Source: Azoarcus sp. DN11 (GTDB taxonomy: Bacteria; Pseudomonadota; Gammaproteobacteria; Burkholderiales; Rhodocyclaceae). Taken from it: DNA of 64,000 nt. The position numbers and the translations under genes are program-made. Position 1 is the stretch's first letter. Each line of letters starts with the position of its first letter. Positions 63,863 through 64,000 of the stretch are shown in pieces. The DNA lies in assembly GCF_003628555.1 (NCBI RefSeq), contig NZ_CP021731.1:124001-188000 (forward strand), given 5' to 3'. The notes below the pieces were generated by a model. That model searched no databases and was not told the origin of the DNA. It worked only from the letters and a program-made list of their open reading frames with translations.

Positions 63863-64000
63863 TTAACGTGCTCCCGCTTCCTGCGAACGGGGAATTGTCG
63901 CCTCGCACTCGCGCAGGCGCTTGCGTGCGGCCGCAATGGTCTTGTAGTTGTTCGGATTGCCGAGGCAGTCGTCGCGTTGTTCGACACGTAGCACGCCGGG
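63863..64000 (-). CDS. C-terminal end of an unrecognised protein, cut by window edge
   Basis: An open minus-strand frame enters from the right edge and ends at TAA 63863-63865. The 45 visible residues include two cysteines (DDCLGNPNNYKTIAAARK and LRECEA) and normal codon use. It could be a small exported protein; nothing more can be said. Confidence 0.5.
   Translation of the reverse strand, partial: PGVLRVEQRDDCLGNPNNYKTIAAARKRLRECEATIPRSQEAGAR

Noticed and set aside
1..64000. CRISPR arrays or rRNA genes
   Set aside because: No regularly spaced direct repeats and no rRNA-like conserved sequence were seen.

Overview
The window is GC-rich DNA (roughly two thirds G+C in housekeeping parts) from a betaproteobacterium, most likely a Rhodocyclales/Zoogloeaceae relative such as Azoarcus, Aromatoleum or Thauera. 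This is inferred from the gene order rodA-rlpA-dacC-dat-ybeD-lipB-lipA, from respiratory and aromatic-metabolism genes, and from strong G/C third-position codon bias. No 16S gene is present to confirm it.

Layout. 1-9.4 kb is a core block: cell-wall shape and remodelling (rodA, rlpA, dacC, dat), lipoate synthesis (ybeD, lipB, lipA), a zinc-site-less DksA paralogue, a DUF4197 protein and the Rep helicase, with two REP-like inverted repeat pairs. 9.5-19.6 kb holds a chemoreceptor and a complete tetrathionate reductase locus (ttrBCA) that meets its sensor system head to head (ttrR/ttrS), with a c5-type cytochrome lipoprotein beside it. 19.8-26.1 kb holds an OmpA-like protein, an HD-GYP response regulator and a 1473-residue hybrid kinase.

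26.2-44.9 kb is the accessory part. It starts at a tRNA-Arg(CCG) gene whose 3' end recurs three more times (30.8, 32.5 and 44.9 kb), three of the four copies followed by look-alike terminator hairpins. These repeats divide the region into modules: (i) an alpha/beta hydrolase with a haloalkane-dehalogenase-type Asp nucleophile, a FadL-type porin, an NrtS-like membrane protein and a DcmR-like MEDS regulator, beside a decayed glutathione S-transferase; (ii) a winged-helix/Fic protein whose Fic motif carries Gln instead of His, with a second broken Fic copy next to the tRNA; (iii) xenA, a giant exonuclease-RecQ-UvrD fusion, an AT-richer three-gene operon (winged-helix protein, nucleotidyltransferase, PP2C-like phosphatase) with its own palindromic operator, and a frameshifted PLD/DEAD/DUF3427 helicase. 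No integrase is visible. I regard (iii) as the best candidate for an undescribed defence or toxin-antitoxin-like system.

44.9-50.6 kb is a branched-chain amino acid ABC transporter operon (livKHMGF) with a LysR regulator. 51-52.9 kb is a small accessory patch: an unknown protein, an ATPase, and the remnant 5' end of a second DUF3427 helicase. 53.2-64 kb is ordinary chromosome: tpm, a fructosamine kinase, an acetyltransferase, bacteriohemerythrin, an MFS carrier, small envelope proteins, a divergent FtsH-like protein with HEWGH in place of HEAGH, a PmtA-like methyltransferase, DUF3079, trmA and two small genes at the edge.
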